Origin: Candidatus Mnemosynella bozhongmuii | GTDB taxonomy: Archaea > Halobacteriota > Archaeoglobi > Mnemosynellales > Mnemosynellaceae | Assembly: GCA_014361165.1 (NCBI GenBank) | Contig: JACIWD010000074.1 | Coordinates: 1-31,946, forward strand | Reading direction: 5' to 3' | Length of the DNA: 31,946 nt | In this document: piece by piece, positions 30,950-31,946 of the stretch | How the letters are laid out: every line of letters begins with the position of its first letter | Numbering within the stretch: position 1 is the first letter of the stretch | Translations under genes and position numbers: made by a program | The notes under the pieces: generated by a model | Told to the model about the DNA's origin: nothing | The model's database searches: none | Seen by the model: only the letters and a program-made list of their open reading frames with translations

Positions 30950-31754
30950 CAAGATAATAGCGGAGATCAGAAAGGATTACATCTACAATCTTGCACGGAG
31001 AGGGGAGAGGATCGACGGGAGGAGAGCAGATGAGTACAGAGAGGTGAAAATAGAGACAGATGTGATTCAGAAAGCAGAGGGGTCTGCCGAGGTTATGATA
31101 GGGAACACCCGGGTTCTCGTTGGAGTTAAGATGCAGCCGGGAGAACCGTTTCCCGATACGCCAAACATGGGGATCATAATAACAAATGCCGAACAGGTTC
31201 CGCTTGCCTCACCGAGCTTCGAACCAGGGCCGCCGGATGAGAATGCAATTGAACTCGCAAGAGTTGTTGACAGGGGAATAAGGGAGTCAAATGCGGTTGA
31301 TCTTGAGTCTCTATGCATAAAAGAGGGCGAGGAAGTCTGGATGATATTCATAGACATTCACGTTCTCGATCACGATGGAAATCTGATAGATGCATCGGCT
31401 CTGGGAGCAATAGCAGCACTCATGACTGCAGAAATCCCGAACGAGAGATTTGGGTACGGAGAGAACGCTCCTCTAAAAGTTCAGAATGTTCCGATAGCAG
31501 TCACAACAGTTGATTTCGGAACACAGATTTTCGTTGACCCGAATCTCGAAGAGGAGCAGATATGCAGTTCAAGGATGACCGTTATATTCGGTTCCTCAAA
31601 CGAGATAGTTGGAATTCAGAAGAGCGGTGCGGGAAGATTGAGTGTCGAAAAAGTTTATAATATAGTGGATCTCTCAAGTAAGAAAGCTGAAGAGCTCAGG
31701 AAAAAACTCTTAGGGGTTATAGAAAATGGCGGTCAAAAGAAGGAAGGGTTATAA
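30942..31754 (+). CDS. rrp42: exosome subunit Rrp42
   Basis: This 270-residue partner of Rrp41 is catalytically silent but needed for RNA binding in the hexameric ring. Signs are RGERIDGRRADEYREVKIET, the FEPGPPDENAIELARVVDRG segment and the central DIHVLDHDGNLIDASALGAI. GGAGGT seven bases upstream selects ATG 30942, which overlaps rrp41 by eight bases. Its 3' end overlaps eL37 by 29 bases. Confidence 0.95.
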   Translation: MNDKIIAEIRKDYIYNLARRGERIDGRRADEYREVKIETDVIQKAEGSAEVMIGNTRVLVGVKMQPGEPFPDTPNMGIIITNAEQVPLASPSFEPGPPDENAIELARVVDRGIRESNAVDLESLCIKEGEEVWMIFIDIHVLDHDGNLIDASALGAIAALMTAEIPNERFGYGENAPLKVQNVPIAVTTVDFGTQIFVDPNLEEEQICSSRMTVIFGSSNEIVGIQKSGAGRLSVEKVYNIVDLSSKKAEELRKKLLGVIENGGQKKEGL

Positions 31755-31946
31755 AACAAGGTCTGCTGGAAGATTCGGAGCGAGATACGGAAGGAAGATC
31801 AGAAAGCTGGTTGCAGATATAGAGGCTGAGATGAAGAAGCCCCACAGATGTCCTCAGTGCTTCCATCTGACGGTCAGAAGAATCAGCACGGCAATCTGGC
31901 AGTGCAGGAAGTGCGGATATACATTTGCGGGAGGAGCATATCTGCC
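31726..31946 (+). CDS. rpl37ae: 50S ribosomal protein eL37-type (L37Ae), 3' truncated by window edge
   Basis: The first 73 codons are visible: MAVKRRKGYKTRSAGRFGAR, then ADIEAEMKKPHRCPQC and a second CRKCGYTFAGGAY. The two CxxC pairs form the zinc ribbon of L37Ae. It was recognised directly from the sequence. The next genes of this operon in other archaea (such as rpoP) would lie beyond the window. Confidence 0.92.
   Translation, partial: MAVKRRKGYKTRSAGRFGARYGRKIRKLVADIEAEMKKPHRCPQCFHLTVRRISTAIWQCRKCGYTFAGGAYL

Noticed and set aside
1..31946. CRISPR array or insertion sequence
   Set aside because: No regularly spaced repeats, transposase motifs or terminal inverted repeats with target duplications were seen; the island's palindrome fits attC better than an IS end.

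Overview
The window is a compact archaeal chromosome segment. It is most likely from an Archaeoglobi-like or related euryarchaeon. It carries archaeal eS1 (S3ae), eL15, eL37, aIF5A, RNase P proteins, SBDS and the exosome. It also carries Sep-tRNA:Cys-tRNA synthase, which is typical of methanogens and Archaeoglobus, a DUF98 chorismate lyase linked to methanopterin synthesis, a PGF-CTERM surface protein and an IMPase/NAD kinase pair. Genes are packed tightly: most operon members overlap by a few bases, and nearly all convergent pairs overlap at their 3' ends. Species cannot be fixed from the sequence alone.

Bases 1-1640 hold the 3' part of pscS, a convergent UPF0282 metallo-beta-lactamase and a tRNA-Val(GAC). 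Bases 1640-4350 differ from everything else in the window. Here lie a second copy of the tRNA 3' end, a broken HEPN gene beside an intact MNT gene, a twice-frameshifted pyrimidine-dimer glycosylase (Pyr_excise) gene, a truncated CPBP-like gene, a truncated HepT beside an intact MntA, and coding scraps. Between the glycosylase and the CPBP fragment is a 150-bp imperfect palindrome that ends in GTTAGGC and looks like an integron attC site. The next reading frame starts 12 bases after it. I read this zone as a decaying accessory island next to a tRNA gene that has captured integron-type gene cassettes. It is the most unusual part of the window.

Bases 4400-25990 are mostly core metabolism and information processing. 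They include eS1, agmatinase and aIF5A (polyamine and hypusine themes), chorismate lyase, a divergent branched-chain amino-acid ABC transporter (livHM on the minus strand; livK-livG-livF on the plus strand), and an nth/IMPase/NAD-kinase operon. A DJ-1/macro-domain/DUF72/unknown operon follows, then a SplB-like radical SAM enzyme, a nitroreductase, two RNA methyltransferases (S4-FtsJ and Trm14-like) and archaemetzincin. A minus-strand pair joins a nucleoside deoxyribosyltransferase-QueF fusion to a PflX-like radical SAM protein. After these come a B12-type radical SAM protein, a P-loop NTPase, a GPN GTPase and a DapA-superfamily aldolase.

Bases 26000-31946 hold the archaeal exosome/proteasome superoperon: eL15, COG1325 RNA-binding protein, Rpp30, Pop5, proteasome alpha, SBDS, Rrp4, Rrp41, Rrp42 and eL37 (cut by the window edge). 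A structured leader precedes eL15. These genes couple ribosome synthesis, tRNA 5' processing, RNA decay and protein decay in one transcription unit.
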